The notes under the pieces were generated by a model. The model was not told the origin of the DNA, searched no databases, and saw only the letters and a program-made list of their open reading frames with translations. DNA of 35,320 nucleotides from Litorilinea aerophila. Its GTDB lineage: Bacteria > Chloroflexota > Anaerolineae > Caldilineales > Caldilineaceae. Where the stretch lies: contig CAMDEX010000028.1 in NCBI GenBank assembly GCA_945897075.1, forward strand, positions 1-35,320, in the 5' to 3' direction. Within the stretch, counting starts at the first letter, position 1. Every line of letters starts with the position of its first letter. Shown here piece by piece: positions 8,272 to 19,100 of the stretch. The translations under genes and the position numbers were made by a program.

Positions 8272-9204
8272 ATGATTGATAGCCAACGTGAGCAACTGCT
8301 GCTCACCACTCTGGAAGGCGAAGTGACGGCCCGGCGCCCGCTGATCGGCGTGCCGATGGGCCGCGAGCGTTCGCAACGCTTCTTCGGCCTGCCTATGTAC
8401 ATTATGAACCAGACCTACGTGCGCGAGCTGGAGAAGCGGGGCGCACTGCCCGTCCTCATTCCACTCAATATGAGCGAGGCCACCCTGCGCGGCACATTCG
8501 AACGGCTGGACGGTCTCTTTCTGCCCGGTGGCGAGGACATTGACCCGATCAATTACGGCGAAGAACGCCACGACCAGCTTGGCCCCATTGACAAAGAGCG
8601 GGATCGCACAGAACTGAGCCTGACCCGCTGGGCCATCGAATGGGGAATGCCTGTCTTGGGCGTCTGCCGGGGGGTGCAGGTGATCAACGTGGCCTGCGGC
8701 GGCGCACTCTACCAGGACCTGCACAGCCAGGCTGGGGAGCTGGACAAACACGACTTTTACCCGCCCCAATACGAGCGTTTCCGGGTGAGCCACAACGTGC
8801 GCATCGAACCGGACAGCCGCTTGGCCCAAGCACTGGGCCGTGTACATGAGATCAACTCGATGCACCACCAGGGCATCAAACGGCTGGGCTATGGACTGCG
8901 CGTGGTTGCCACCGCGCCCGATGGCCTGCCCGAAGCGGTGGAGTGCCCGGCACTGCCCTTTGTGCTAGGCGTGCAGTGGCATCCCGAAGAACTGGCCAAG
9001 ACCGATCCCCACAGCGCCGATCTCTTCAGCCGTTTCGTCTGGGCCGCGTCGGCCGTCTGGCAGGCGGAGAGACCCGCGGGCTGGGGGGAACGCTTCCGCG
9101 AAGGGGTGCAAAAGGCCAGTACACTTCACACGGCGTTAGATGCCAGCGGAACTCATGCACATATCCAATCCAGCAACGAAGCTGCGACAGTCGCACAACT
9201 GTAG
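8272..9204 (+). CDS. Peptidase C26 / class I glutamine amidotransferase-like hydrolase
   Basis: The product (310 residues from the ATG at 8272) belongs to the gamma-glutamyl-gamma-aminobutyrate hydrolase (PuuD-like) family, which cuts gamma-glutamyl bonds. The class I amidotransferase triad is visible: the nucleophile C132 in GVCRGVQ, and H237 with E239 in GVQWHPEE. FLPGGEDIDP and the NSMHHQG segment are typical of the family. An ATG at 8236 would add 12 residues, but it sits against an 18-bp hairpin, so I prefer 8272, which has AGG about 10 nt upstream. The C-terminal 60 residues after the hydrolase domain are Ala/Glu-rich and not conserved-looking. The natural substrate is unknown. The M28 peptidase gene begins 36 nt downstream and may be co-transcribed. 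Confidence 0.9.
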   Translation: MIDSQREQLLLTTLEGEVTARRPLIGVPMGRERSQRFFGLPMYIMNQTYVRELEKRGALPVLIPLNMSEATLRGTFERLDGLFLPGGEDIDPINYGEERHDQLGPIDKERDRTELSLTRWAIEWGMPVLGVCRGVQVINVACGGALYQDLHSQAGELDKHDFYPPQYERFRVSHNVRIEPDSRLAQALGRVHEINSMHHQGIKRLGYGLRVVATAPDGLPEAVECPALPFVLGVQWHPEELAKTDPHSADLFSRFVWAASAVWQAERPAGWGERFREGVQKASTLHTALDASGTHAHIQSSNEAATVAQL

Positions 9205-9231
9205 GGCGGACCAACAGTCCGCGCTACGAAG
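9205..9231. repeat. Short palindrome in the gap before the M28 gene
   Basis: GCGGAC and GTCCGC pair around CAACA between the two plus-strand genes. It resembles the GTCGGACT palindromes before sdhC (25,931). Confidence 0.6.
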
Positions 9232-9240
9232 GCAGGTCTT

Positions 9241-11820
9241 ATGTCCGCCAAAATGCAAAGCAGACGGGTGGTTGGCCTCTCGGTGGTTCTTCTTTGCTCG
9301 CTTCTCGTCGGCCTTTGCGCCGCGTTTATTGCCTCCCCGACCCGGTCCATCTACGGCCAGGTGACAGCGGTCTACGGTGCGCAGTTGATGCTGGTGCGGA
9401 GCGGGGAAGGGCGCGCTCTGCCCGCCGACGCAGGGATCGCACTGCACGCCCGGCTCGGCGGCGCAGAGGAGACGCGGCTGATTGTCAGCGGCCCGGTGCA
9501 GAGCGCGGCCCGCCTGCGAGACGCCGGTTTTGCGGTGGATATACTGGACGAATCCAGCGCAGGGCAGGTCTACTATTTTGTAGACAAACAGGCAGACCCG
9601 GCCAACGCCCGCGGCCAGGCCGCGGCCCTGGGCAGAATCCTCTACGAAGACGATTTCCTGCTCCTGTTAGGGCTGGCGGTTGCAAACGAAATACGGCTGG
9701 TCGAGACATTGCCCGCGCAAGGCATCCCCATTTCACTGCTCAACCCCGCGCCCCTGCCGCTGGAGGACGCCACGCCCCTCGTCGTGCGCGCGGCCGGCCC
9801 CAGCAGCACAAACCCGACGATTGTCGCGCTGCTACCCCAGATCACAGAAGCCATTCTCTCGACCCGTATCGCCCAACTGAGCGGCGAAGTGCCGGTGACT
9901 CTGCCCGGCGGCGCAGTGACTCTGGCCACCCGCTACACCTTCTCCACACGCATCCGCGACGCCGAACGTTTCCTCTTCAACTACTATACGGATCTTGGCC
10001 TGTCGCCCTTCTATGTGGATTGGGTGCGCGATGGGGTGGGCGGCAGCTATACGGGGCGCAATGTGGCGGTGGACCTGATCGGCACAGAACACCCGGAGCG
10101 GATTTGGGTGTTGGGCGGCCATTTCGACACCAACTCGGAAATTCCCTACACATCCGCCCCCGGTGCGGACGACAACGGCAGTGGCACGGCCTCAATCATG
10201 CGCGCTGTCGAACTGTTGAAAGAGTACGGTTTTGCCGACACCATCCGTTTTGTCCACTTCTCCGGTGAGGAGCAGGGACAGTGGGGCGCGCAGTTCTATG
10301 CGCGGGAGCTACGTCTGGCCGGCGCGCAGGTGCAGGGCTTTGTCAATCTGGATATGTTTGGCTGGGACAGCAACGGCGACCGGGTGGTGGAACTGCACCC
10401 GGGCACAGGCACCAACTCCAACAGCATCGCCACGGCTTTCATCAGCGCCAACGAGCGCTACGCCCAGGGGCTGAGCTTCGAGCGCAAGACGAGCAGCGCC
10501 AGCCGTTTCTCCGACCATTCTGCCTTTTGGGATTACAACTACCCAGCCTTTCTGGTCATCGAGAATTTCTTCGATGATGCCATCCCGCGTGATCGCCACC
10601 CCTATTACCACAACACCGGCGACCGGCTCTTCCGTGTCAACCTCAACTATGTGGCGCGCATTGCGCGCACAGCCCTGGCGACGATTGCCGAATTGGCGGG
10701 TATCCGTGACGGGGCGACAACGCCCACCGCCACCGCGACGGTGACGGCGACGCCTACGCGCACGCCCACGGCCACACGCACACCGACCGCGACAGCCACG
10801 CCGACGGTCACACCCACGGCGACCAACGGCCCCACGTCCACGGCGACAGCGACGGCCACGCCGAGCGCAACGACGACGCCCCTGCCCGGCGGCTGCACCA
10901 ATCTGCTCGTCAACGGCGGCTTTGAGACGACGGACAGCACGGCTTGGCGCTACAGCGGAGCCTACGCCGGCCGGGTGGTGAGCAGCCCGGTCTATGCGGG
11001 CGAACGGGCCGCGCAGTTGGGTCTGCCCAGCGGCGTGACGAACCAGTACAGCTATTCCACGGCTTACCAGACGGTGGCCGTACCCGCGGGCGGGGAGCAA
11101 CTGCTTTTGACCTGGTGGGAATGGACGGGTGGGGGCAACGACGGCTTTGACTATCGGGAGGTACTGCTGCTCAACGCCAATTACAGCTATCTGGCAACTA
11201 TTGAACAGGCGCGCAGCGGGGGGGATGAGCAGTGGCGACAGCGCACTTTTGACGTGAGCGCCTATGCCGGGCGCACAGTTGTGGTCTACTTCAACGTCTA
11301 CAACAACGGCAGCGGCAGCCAACAGTGGAATCATCTGGACGAGGTGGCTCTGCTGGTGTGTACGGGGGCGACCGCGACACCGACCGCGACGGCCACGCCG
11401 ACAGAGACAGCCTCGGCCACCCCTACGCCCAGCGCCACGACCACGTCAACCGCGACACCTACCGAAACGGCGACGGCGACAGCCACGCCATCGGCGACGC
11501 CGACGGGCACGGCAAGCGCCACGCCTGCGGTCACAACGACTGGCACAGTCACCCCGTCGGTGACGCCCACAGAAACAGTCACGCCAACGCCGTCGGCGAC
11601 GCCGATCTCTGACTATTTGGGCTACCTGCCGTTGATTCTCAATCTGCGCGCGCCGGAGGCAACACCGACACCGACCGCGACGCCCAGCGCGACGCCGACG
11701 CCCAGCGCGACGCCGACACCCACAGAAACGCCAACGCCCACGGCGACGCCCACGGCGACGCCGACAGCCACTCCCACACCGACACCGCCCCAGAGTCCGC
11801 TGGCGACACCGGGAAGGTAG
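9241..11820 (+). CDS. Secreted M28-family zinc aminopeptidase with carbohydrate-binding-like domain
   Basis: The 859-residue product starts with a signal peptide (hydrophobic 10-31). The M28 catalytic domain spans about residues 240-480. Candidate zinc ligands and catalytic residues are H294 (GGHFDT), an Asp of ADDNGSG (310-311), E343-E344 (FSGEEQG), D371 (NLDMFGWD) and H457 (YYHNTGDR). A Thr-Pro-rich linker then leads to a jelly-roll-like domain (about 555-705) beginning LLVNGGFE and ending with HLDEVALLV, of the kind seen in carbohydrate-binding modules. A second Thr-Pro linker, a short YLPLIL motif and a third TP-rich tail of about 50 residues finish it. It is probably an extracellular or surface-held exopeptidase. 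The YLPLIL motif plus TP tail recurs in other large secreted proteins here and could be a retention signal (inference). Confidence 0.9.
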   Translation: MSAKMQSRRVVGLSVVLLCSLLVGLCAAFIASPTRSIYGQVTAVYGAQLMLVRSGEGRALPADAGIALHARLGGAEETRLIVSGPVQSAARLRDAGFAVDILDESSAGQVYYFVDKQADPANARGQAAALGRILYEDDFLLLLGLAVANEIRLVETLPAQGIPISLLNPAPLPLEDATPLVVRAAGPSSTNPTIVALLPQITEAILSTRIAQLSGEVPVTLPGGAVTLATRYTFSTRIRDAERFLFNYYTDLGLSPFYVDWVRDGVGGSYTGRNVAVDLIGTEHPERIWVLGGHFDTNSEIPYTSAPGADDNGSGTASIMRAVELLKEYGFADTIRFVHFSGEEQGQWGAQFYARELRLAGAQVQGFVNLDMFGWDSNGDRVVELHPGTGTNSNSIATAFISANERYAQGLSFERKTSSASRFSDHSAFWDYNYPAFLVIENFFDDAIPRDRHPYYHNTGDRLFRVNLNYVARIARTALATIAELAGIRDGATTPTATATVTATPTRTPTATRTPTATATPTVTPTATNGPTSTATATATPSATTTPLPGGCTNLLVNGGFETTDSTAWRYSGAYAGRVVSSPVYAGERAAQLGLPSGVTNQYSYSTAYQTVAVPAGGEQLLLTWWEWTGGGNDGFDYREVLLLNANYSYLATIEQARSGGDEQWRQRTFDVSAYAGRTVVVYFNVYNNGSGSQQWNHLDEVALLVCTGATATPTATATPTETASATPTPSATTTSTATPTETATATATPSATPTGTASATPAVTTTGTVTPSVTPTETVTPTPSATPISDYLGYLPLILNLRAPEATPTPTATPSATPTPSATPTPTETPTPTATPTATPTATPTPTPPQSPLATPGR

Positions 11821-11822
11821 AG

Positions 11823-12025
11823 GGCAGACGGCGGACGGCAGACCGCGGACGGCGGACGGCGGACGGCGGACGGCAGACCGCAGACGGCAGACCGCAGACG
11901 GTCATCTGTTGTCCGTCGTCCGTCGTCCGCTGTCTGTTGTCCACCGTCCGCCGTCTGTTGTCCGTCGTCCGCTGTCTGTTGTCCGCTGTCCGCTGTCCGC
12001 CGTCCGCTGTCCGCCGTCCGCCGTC
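11823..12025. repeat. Inverted arrays of GGCRGAC heptamers between convergent genes
   Basis: About a dozen GGCGGAC/GGCAGAC units (to about 11,909) are followed by some sixteen units in the opposite orientation (GTCYGYY). The two arrays can pair to one very long hairpin. The tract fills the whole gap between the convergent M28 and deoxynucleoside kinase genes and ends at the kinase stop codon. No classical terminator is seen, so it may serve as one. Confidence 0.92.
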
Positions 12026-12646
12026 CTATCGCTGCGCCCGCACCTGCTCGATCACCCGCGCCAAATCCGCCGGTTTCTCCACGAAGTCCAGTTCGTCCGC
12101 GGCCAGAGTCAAGACCGGACACAAGCGAAAACCCGCGATCCACTCCTCGTATAAATGATTCAACCGGGCCAGGTAGTCGGCGGGGATGGCCTGCTCGTAG
12201 TCGCGCCCCCGGCGCTGGATGCGTTGGGTCAGCGTCTGCACCGAGGCTTGCAAATAGATGAGCAGGTCGGGCGGGGGCAGGAAGTCGGTGAGCGCGCTGT
12301 AGAGTGCGCGGTAGGCGGCGTAGTCGCGGTCGTCCATTTGGCCCTGCTCGTGCAGGTTGCGCGCAAAAATTTCGGCGTCTTCATAGACGCTGCGGTCCTG
12401 GACAGCCGGGGTGGGGTGGTTGACCAGTTGGCGGTGGTGGGCCAGACGGCGGCCCAGGAAGAAAATCTGCGAGTGGAAGCTCCAGCGGCGCATATCCGCG
12501 TAGAAGTCGGCCAGGTAAGGGTTGTCGTCCACGGCCTCGAAGAAGGGCGTCCAGCCCAGCTCGCGGCTCAAGAGCCGGGTGAGGGTGGATTTGCCCACGC
12601 CGATATTGCCGGCAATGGCGATGAAGTGTGCGGGCGTGGGGTTCAT
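12026..12646 (-). CDS. Deoxynucleoside kinase (dAK/dGK-type)
   Basis: The 206-residue product phosphorylates deoxynucleosides for dNTP salvage. The P-loop GNIGVGKST lies at 13-21 when counted from the ATG at 12646. The DRSVYED segment carries the DRS motif typical of this family, and the lid region has the Arg-rich RIQRRGRDYE. FFEAVDDNPYLADFY matches the substrate-site segment of bacterial dAK/dGK enzymes. The length fits the family. An in-frame ATG at 12670 would add eight residues; neither start has a convincing Shine-Dalgarno, and I chose the one that gives the usual short N-terminus. Base specificity cannot be read from sequence alone. Confidence 0.9.
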   Translation of the reverse strand: MNPTPAHFIAIAGNIGVGKSTLTRLLSRELGWTPFFEAVDDNPYLADFYADMRRWSFHSQIFFLGRRLAHHRQLVNHPTPAVQDRSVYEDAEIFARNLHEQGQMDDRDYAAYRALYSALTDFLPPPDLLIYLQASVQTLTQRIQRRGRDYEQAIPADYLARLNHLYEEWIAGFRLCPVLTLAADELDFVEKPADLARVIEQVRAQR

Positions 12647-12725
12647 TGACTGGGCTACAGATTGTTCCATTCGTTGGCTGTGATTGCGCGGCCAATGATG
12701 CCTTCGACTTCCCTTATCATCATTC

Positions 12726-12986
12726 TTAACTGGGGAACCGAGTACTCGTCGTTGCTGGGAATCGTTTGATTTCCGGCAGCGCGTGGCCCAACCTGAAGCC
12801 GAGCAGCAGCCAATCTTCCAAAGTAGAGCGCAATTCACCCTCGCATCCGCGCAAAGTAGAACCAAATGCGATAACGCCTTTGCAGGGCGGAATCCGACCA
12901 GAAAAAGAGTTATCCTCCAACTTGTCGTATTCGGCTTGCGCCATCGCCTGATTGAGATATTCGCTCAAGATATAGTGAGTTTGCAT
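12726..12986 (-). CDS. HicB-like antitoxin without visible toxin partner
   Basis: The 86-residue protein MQTHYILSEYLNQAMAQ... matches in style the short HicB-family antitoxins common in Chloroflexota and cyanobacteria: SGRIPPCKGVIAFG, then CEGELRSTLEDWLLLGFRLG and HALP. HicB proteins use a partly RNase H-like fold to neutralise the HicA mRNA interferase and often repress their own operon. I find no HicA-like frame either side: downstream on the same strand comes the deoxynucleoside kinase after 79 nt, and upstream lies a 210-bp repeat-bearing gap. It may be an orphan or a decayed pair. The start at 12986 has GGGG about 8 nt upstream. The C-terminus after LPEI (KRFPATTSTRFPS) looks unlike the rest and could be altered. 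Confidence 0.65.
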   Translation of the reverse strand: MQTHYILSEYLNQAMAQAEYDKLEDNSFSGRIPPCKGVIAFGSTLRGCEGELRSTLEDWLLLGFRLGHALPEIKRFPATTSTRFPS

Positions 12987-13144
12987 AGCGTTCCCCGGTT
13001 GTGAATACAGTCTTCGTTCTGGTCTGACTGCGCTGGTTGGCCCAATTCTACTCCCCTCAAGATGCACTTGTCAAAGAGTTGCGCAAGTCCATCTTACCCG
13101 CTCTCGTCGGGTGCGTGACCCGGCGGCGTCTGGTGGATAGGCAT

Positions 13145-13165
13145 CCGCCGGTCTGTGACCGGCGG
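13145..13165. repeat. Short palindrome after the giant secreted-protein gene
   Basis: A perfect 9-bp stem CCGCCGGTC/GACCGGCGG encloses TGT. It lies in the gap between the giant gene (ending at 13200) and the HicB-like gene, both on the minus strand. There is no T-run. It resembles other palindromes here with TGT/GTC loops. The rest of 12,987-13,199 holds nothing I can name. Confidence 0.7.
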
Positions 13166-13199
13166 GGAGCAACTGTTATGCAAAGACCCCCGCCGCGCC

Positions 13200-16100
13200 C
13201 TACTGTCCATCTGTCACCGACGGCAGGAAGAGGCGGTGTGACTCCTGCAGCAGCGCAAATTCGGTCAGGTGGTCCAGGACGGCGGTCAGCGTGCGGGTTG
13301 TTGCGTTGTGGGAAGCGGGTATCTGCTCCCAAACGCCGGTAGTCGCATTCCAGTAGTAGAGATAGGGGGCAACCGTCTCCCCGGAAGGCAGAGCGGCGTA
13401 GCGTATCGTCAGCAGGAAGGGCGGGTCGAAAGTCGTCACCGGCACGCCGCTGAGAGTACGCGCCGTAATCTGGAAGAGCCGCCCCACCACCTGGAAGTTG
13501 CCGGTGGCGGGACCGCTCTCCAGTGGACGTAGCGTAACATCCACCGGTTCCGAGACCGCGCCCGGCGGGAAGGTGAGCGAGACGCTGATACCGAAGGCGG
13601 CGCTGAGGCTGCCACCGGTGTCGGGCTGGATGCGCGCTGTGACCGCTGTTTCCGTAGGCGTCGGCGTGGCTGTGTTTGTCGCTGTCGGCGTAGCGGACGG
13701 CGTCGCCGTGACAGAGGGGGTAGCCGTCGGCGTGTGAGTCGGCGTCGCTGTCGGCGTGAATGTGAACGTTGGCGTCGGCGTATGCGTCGGCGCACCGGGC
13801 GTCACTGGTGTAGCTGTCGGTGTGTTGGTGGGTGACGGCGTAACCGTTGGTGATGGCGTGGGCGTGCGGGTTGAAGTCGGTGTGGCTGTTGCGGACGCGG
13901 TCGGCGTGAAAGTTGGCGTCTTCGTGCGCGTCGGTGTCGGCGTTTTTGTGTGCGTCGGCGTGGGGGTCTGTGTTGGCGTTGCCGTGCTGGTCGGTGTGGG
14001 TGTATCCGTCGGCGGTTCTGCCGGATCGACGGTTATTGAGCTACTGGCCGTGTTGTTGGCCAGGTTCGTTTCCGCCACACGCCCGTAGGGGTTGACCACC
14101 ACTTTGACCGGCACAGTACCGCTGAAACCGGTGGTGTCCCACTGGATGCTGACGGGTGCGCTGCCGCCATTTTTGGGCAGATTGGCCACAAACGCGCTGC
14201 CGATATACCAGTCGCCCCAGCCCTCGGCGTAGGCAAAGAAGGCCGCTGTGACCGGGCCGCTGTCCAGGTTGCCGGGGTTATGAATCGTAGCTTGTACAGG
14301 GATGACGTCGCCTTCTTTCCACAGCGCGCCGCTGGGCTGGGCACGGGTCGGGTTGAGGGTCAGACCGTCGGCAGTGAGGTCGGTCTTATCGCTGGCCGCA
14401 ACCGCATAATCATTGAGGGTCACTGCCCGGTTGGGGGCGACGTGAATACGGATGGGCACGTCCACATCGCCGGATTTGCCAGCGAGATAGGCGTTGACCG
14501 CGGCCGAGAGATTGCCGGTGAGCAGACGATGGGGGAGCGTGGGTGCGCCGCTGTAGCTCCATTCGATGGAGCCGTTGTTGCCCACGTCCAGGGCCACCGT
14601 CAACGGGCCTGTGCCGCTGCCGCCCACGGTGAAGTCGAGCAGGAAGTTGCTGTAGGCGCGGGCGGGGACGCGGGCGCTGCGCACTTTGCTGCCTGCTGTG
14701 GAGAGTTGCAGATTGGTGAGCAGGGCCTGGCCAGCCTGATCCAGCGTGAACTTGACCGGCACGTCGAGATCACCCGTGGTGGGCGCGCCGTGGCTGGCCC
14801 AGTAGGCGTTGAAAGCCGCGGCCAAGTCGGGGCTGGCGTTGCTGCTGTTGTTAGTGACCGCACCGCTCCAATCGTCCACGCCGTCGTTGCCGATGTCGAG
14901 GGCGAAGTTGGCGTTGGCCGGCAGTTGGCTGACCAGCGCATCCAACTTGGCAGTGACGGCCATGCCGGCGGGGATACGCAGGGTTGTTACCCGCGATCCG
15001 GCGGCGGTGAAATCCAGCTTACGCCCAAACTGGACCTGATAGATGCGGCTCTGGCCGTCAGGGATGGTTTCGGGCAGGTTGAGGCGGGCGGTGGTGTGGG
15101 GTGCAGTTTCGATCTGCTCGGCGATGTAGCAGTTGAGCTTTTGGATGCTGGCCGACGGATTGGTCGAGCCAGTGAGGGTGTCGCAATACTCGACGCGAAT
15201 GCGCCCTAACCCACCGCCTCCAGCATTGGCTCCTGATGCACCACCGACTGCCACAACACTACTGCCGAGATTGGCCGTCTTGATACGCAGCAAGATGCTA
15301 CCGCCAGCGCCGCCGCCACCGCCAACGTCACCACCAGCTCCATTTCCACCGCTAGCGTTGATAGAACCAGATACCACCAACTCCTTAGCAGAGATGACAA
15401 TAATGCCACCTCCGGACCCACCACCTCCACCATTTCTTCCGCGCTCATGGGCGGACCCACCACCACCGCCGCCGAATACCATACTTGTAAGTTCGGGATT
15501 GCCTGCAACAGGGCCACCATTTCCCCGATGAAGGTTACCACGATTGCCATCGCCGCCTTGTGTGCCGTTTCCTCCACCTCCACCTGTAGAACCGTCACAG
15601 TTGTTGAAATCACCACTAGCGCCACCATTTCCGTTGACGGAATGATCCCAATTAAGTGGTCCGGGATAGCCCTCACCTGTTTGCCCTCCACCTTGGCAAT
15701 CATTGTTCACGTGATCTGCACTACCACCCCAGAAACCACCGCCGCGCCCACCACCGGGGTTTCCTTCGCTGCCAGAGCCGGCATTGCCGCCGTTATTGGC
15801 GATTGCCCCCCCAATGCTAGCTGTTCCAGAACACATTACAGCGAAAACACCACCCCACGTCCCGTTCCAACTGGACAGAGGCGTCACCGTGCCGCTGACC
15901 GGACAATCCGTATACTGTGGCACGCGCTGAATCTGCGCGTGGTTGTTGCCACCACTGGCGTAGTTGCACTGCAACGGTTTCGCTAGTTGGTACGTGGCAG
16001 TACCTTCGCCGAAGTCGGACACGGCCTTGTTGATCTCCCAACAGCCCGCGTTTGAGCCTTGTGTTTGATGAATCAGGACTACATCACCAGGATTGACGCG

Positions 16101-19100
16101 TCTGACGCCATAGGCGTTCGTGATGTTGATGGAATAAGAACCCTGGCTTCCACCATTCACGATGCCGACCCCCACGCCATTGTCGTCGTTTAGGTCGCCG
16201 CTGGACGGCATCACACCATCCCGCCCATCGCCGAACATATCGTAAGAAGCCGTCCCTGCGCCGAAATCCGTAGCGTATTTGCCCACGCCGTACATCGTCG
16301 CGTAGTCTTGACTGTACACCTTCACCGGATGCAACGTCTGCGCCTCCGGCCCCAGCGTGTGGGTGAACTCCACCCAATCGCCCTGGTTCTTCGGACCCTG
16401 TACGGTCACAGGCATGTCCAATGGCCGACGCAGAATAATTTGGATTTCTGAAGGGGAGAGTACGCGGTTGTAGATTTGAACCTCGTCTATCTGCCCGTTC
16501 CAGTTTCTCCCGCCCGCTCCAAATTGTCCGAGCCGCAAGTATTGGTTGCCATCGTAGTTGATCGGACCACCAGTTGCAGAGTCAACTAGAATGCCATCTA
16601 AATACGCTTGGGAGATGCCGCTGCTATCGTGACTGAAAACAAGGTGTTGCCATTTGTTAGCAATTAAATTGAAGACAGGCATGGCTCCTCCTGCTCCAAA
16701 ATAATACCGATTGAGGGTGTTCTCTTCCTGCTGCACCACCCAATTGATGTTATAGCGATGATTATTATCGATGATATTCGCGTAGGTTTGCTGCAAGGCT
16801 GCAGGCTTCACCCACATGGCGATGGTAAAGTCTTGCAAATCAAACCAGTCACCCAGGCCAATAGAGTCATCAACGCCGTCAAGGTTGAACGCCTGTCCGA
16901 CTACGCCTAGTGCAAAGGCAGTTCCACCCGATAGCGTCCCATTGTGACCACCTACGATATCATTAGCATTTCCTTCCCCAGGCCACCAACTGACCAATCC
17001 TGTCACATAATCCGACGAATCCGGCGATGTGGACGTAATGATCCCGCGTACGGTCAGACTGACCGATGGGTTGTCCGGGTCGCTGGTGCGCAATGTAGCG
17101 GTCTGGTCGTAGGGGCCGACGGGCAGAGAAGCGGTGCGGAGGAGCAGTTCGTAACCCAGCGTGTCGGCCGCGCCGACGGTGCGGGCGCTGCGCTGCAGAC
17201 TCAACCCCGGCGTCGTGTTCAGGTAGGTGTAGAGCGCGCCGAAGCCGGTATTGGCCAGAGGCAGACCGGTCTTGAGCAGCGTGCCCTGGGCCACTGTGCC
17301 GAAATTCCAGGTCACGGTGTCGCCGGTCAGTTCGGGTAAGGGGTCGATCTGGAAGCTGGAGAGGGGTCGCCCTGCCGTGTCCAGGATGTTGCCCTCATAA
17401 TCGGTGAGAAAGGCCATGACGATGTAGTCGTCGGCGGAGACAAAAGCTGGCGTACTGAAACCGGTCAACATATACGTCGGACCCGGAGGCACTGTGATTG
17501 TCATTGGCACTTCAGAGACAACGGTTCCACTGATATTGACGATTTCCAGGAAAATATGAGCGGAGGACAGTGTCAACGATGATGGATTGTTGACAAACAG
17601 GGAGGTAACGTGTCTCTTACCGCCATCTGGAAGGGGGTCACAGTGGCAGGTCTCGCGACCTGTTTTGACGATCTCCACACCCACATCCGGGAGCATCTGC
17701 CCGGCGAACTGGCTGAGGTTGTCCGTGGGCGCGGCCAAGTTCATGGCCTGGGGCGGAATCACAAAACGGTGGTTGCCCTGCGGGTCGTTGTAGGAGACGA
17801 TCACCAGCGGCGGTGTAAAGGGTTCGCGATTGATGGTGTATTGGAAGGTGTCGCGTGGCGTCAGCGCGTTGACGACGAACTGTTCGCCGTCCTTGACGGT
17901 GCCGCTGTAGAGGGCCAGGGTCAAGCCCAGGTTGCCCACGGGGAGGAAGGTGGGCGATGCGTAGCCTGCGCCGAAGTTGAGCGCGCCGCTGTTGCCTTTG
18001 CCATCGTTCCAGTTGAGTGTCCAACTGCCCGCACCGACGTTGCAACTGCCGGCACCGCAACCGGTGCCGGTGAAGCTGTAGGCGCGGTCCTCGTTGCCGG
18101 TGTAGTAGCCGCCTGCGCCCGGCACAGCGTGACCGTCCTGGGTCCACACGGTGGATAGGGGCGATGCGAGCAGAATGCGGCTGCCCACGATGACTTCTTT
18201 CAAGGCGCGCACGCGACCGGAACCGCCCACGGTGTTGTTGGTAATGGAGACCGAATCATCCGGCGCGATCATCACCGCTTCCACGCCATAGGCGTCGTAG
18301 AGGCCGGTGTTGAGCAGCGACAACGTGGCAGTGACATAGTTGCCGCTACGGATGCTGTGGATCCCAGCCAGCAGTTCAGGCCGGGGGAAGGAAGATGCAT
18401 CTTTGGGGTCGGTGCCGAGCTTCACTTCGGTGCGGTCGCTGAAGCCGTCGCGGTCGCTGTCCTGGTTGAAGCGGAAGAGCGCCACCGCGCCGGGGACAGC
18501 CTGGGTGTCCTGGAAACCTTCGCCGCCATCGCCCAGGCCGTCGGTGTAGACGTTCCACCAATCCGCTGTGGAGAGAACATGCTTGCACCAGAGTACCCTC
18601 GAAGGGAAGTCCGTGGGCCGCCGCGGCTCCACACACCAGGAAGGCGTATCACTGCGGTATTCGGGCGTCCAAATCGCCGTCATCATGCCGTTGGCGTCGG
18701 TGTCGTGGGGGAAGTAGCGGGCGAGCACATCGAGGACGGTCTCCTGTCCCCAGGTGGGGATCAGGTAGCTGTCGATGACCTCGTTGCCGTCGCTGGTGCC
18801 GTCTTCCATGGCGATGAGCAGACCGCCGCCGGCCGCGTCTTGATAGAACTGCTCGTCCAGCCCGTAGGAGAAGTTTTCGACCACGATGCGGATAGGTTCG
18901 CCCAGATCGATGGCCTTCATCTGCTCCAGGCTGAGCGGAATGCGCGATGATGTGAACGTCTGCTCCTGGTCGGGCATGAAGTTCTCAAAGAGAACCGTGT
19001 CACCCGGCGTACCGCAACTCCCTGTGGCGAGGAAGTAGGTGCAGGCCGGATTCGGATCGTCGCCGATGTAGAGATTGAAGGCGATGTTCTTCAGTTGGTA

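Noticed and set aside
10720-10880. Thr-Pro coding DNA as a non-coding satellite repeat
   Set aside because: The ACG/CCG-rich tract keeps the reading frame and codes for a TP linker between two domains, so the protein explains it.
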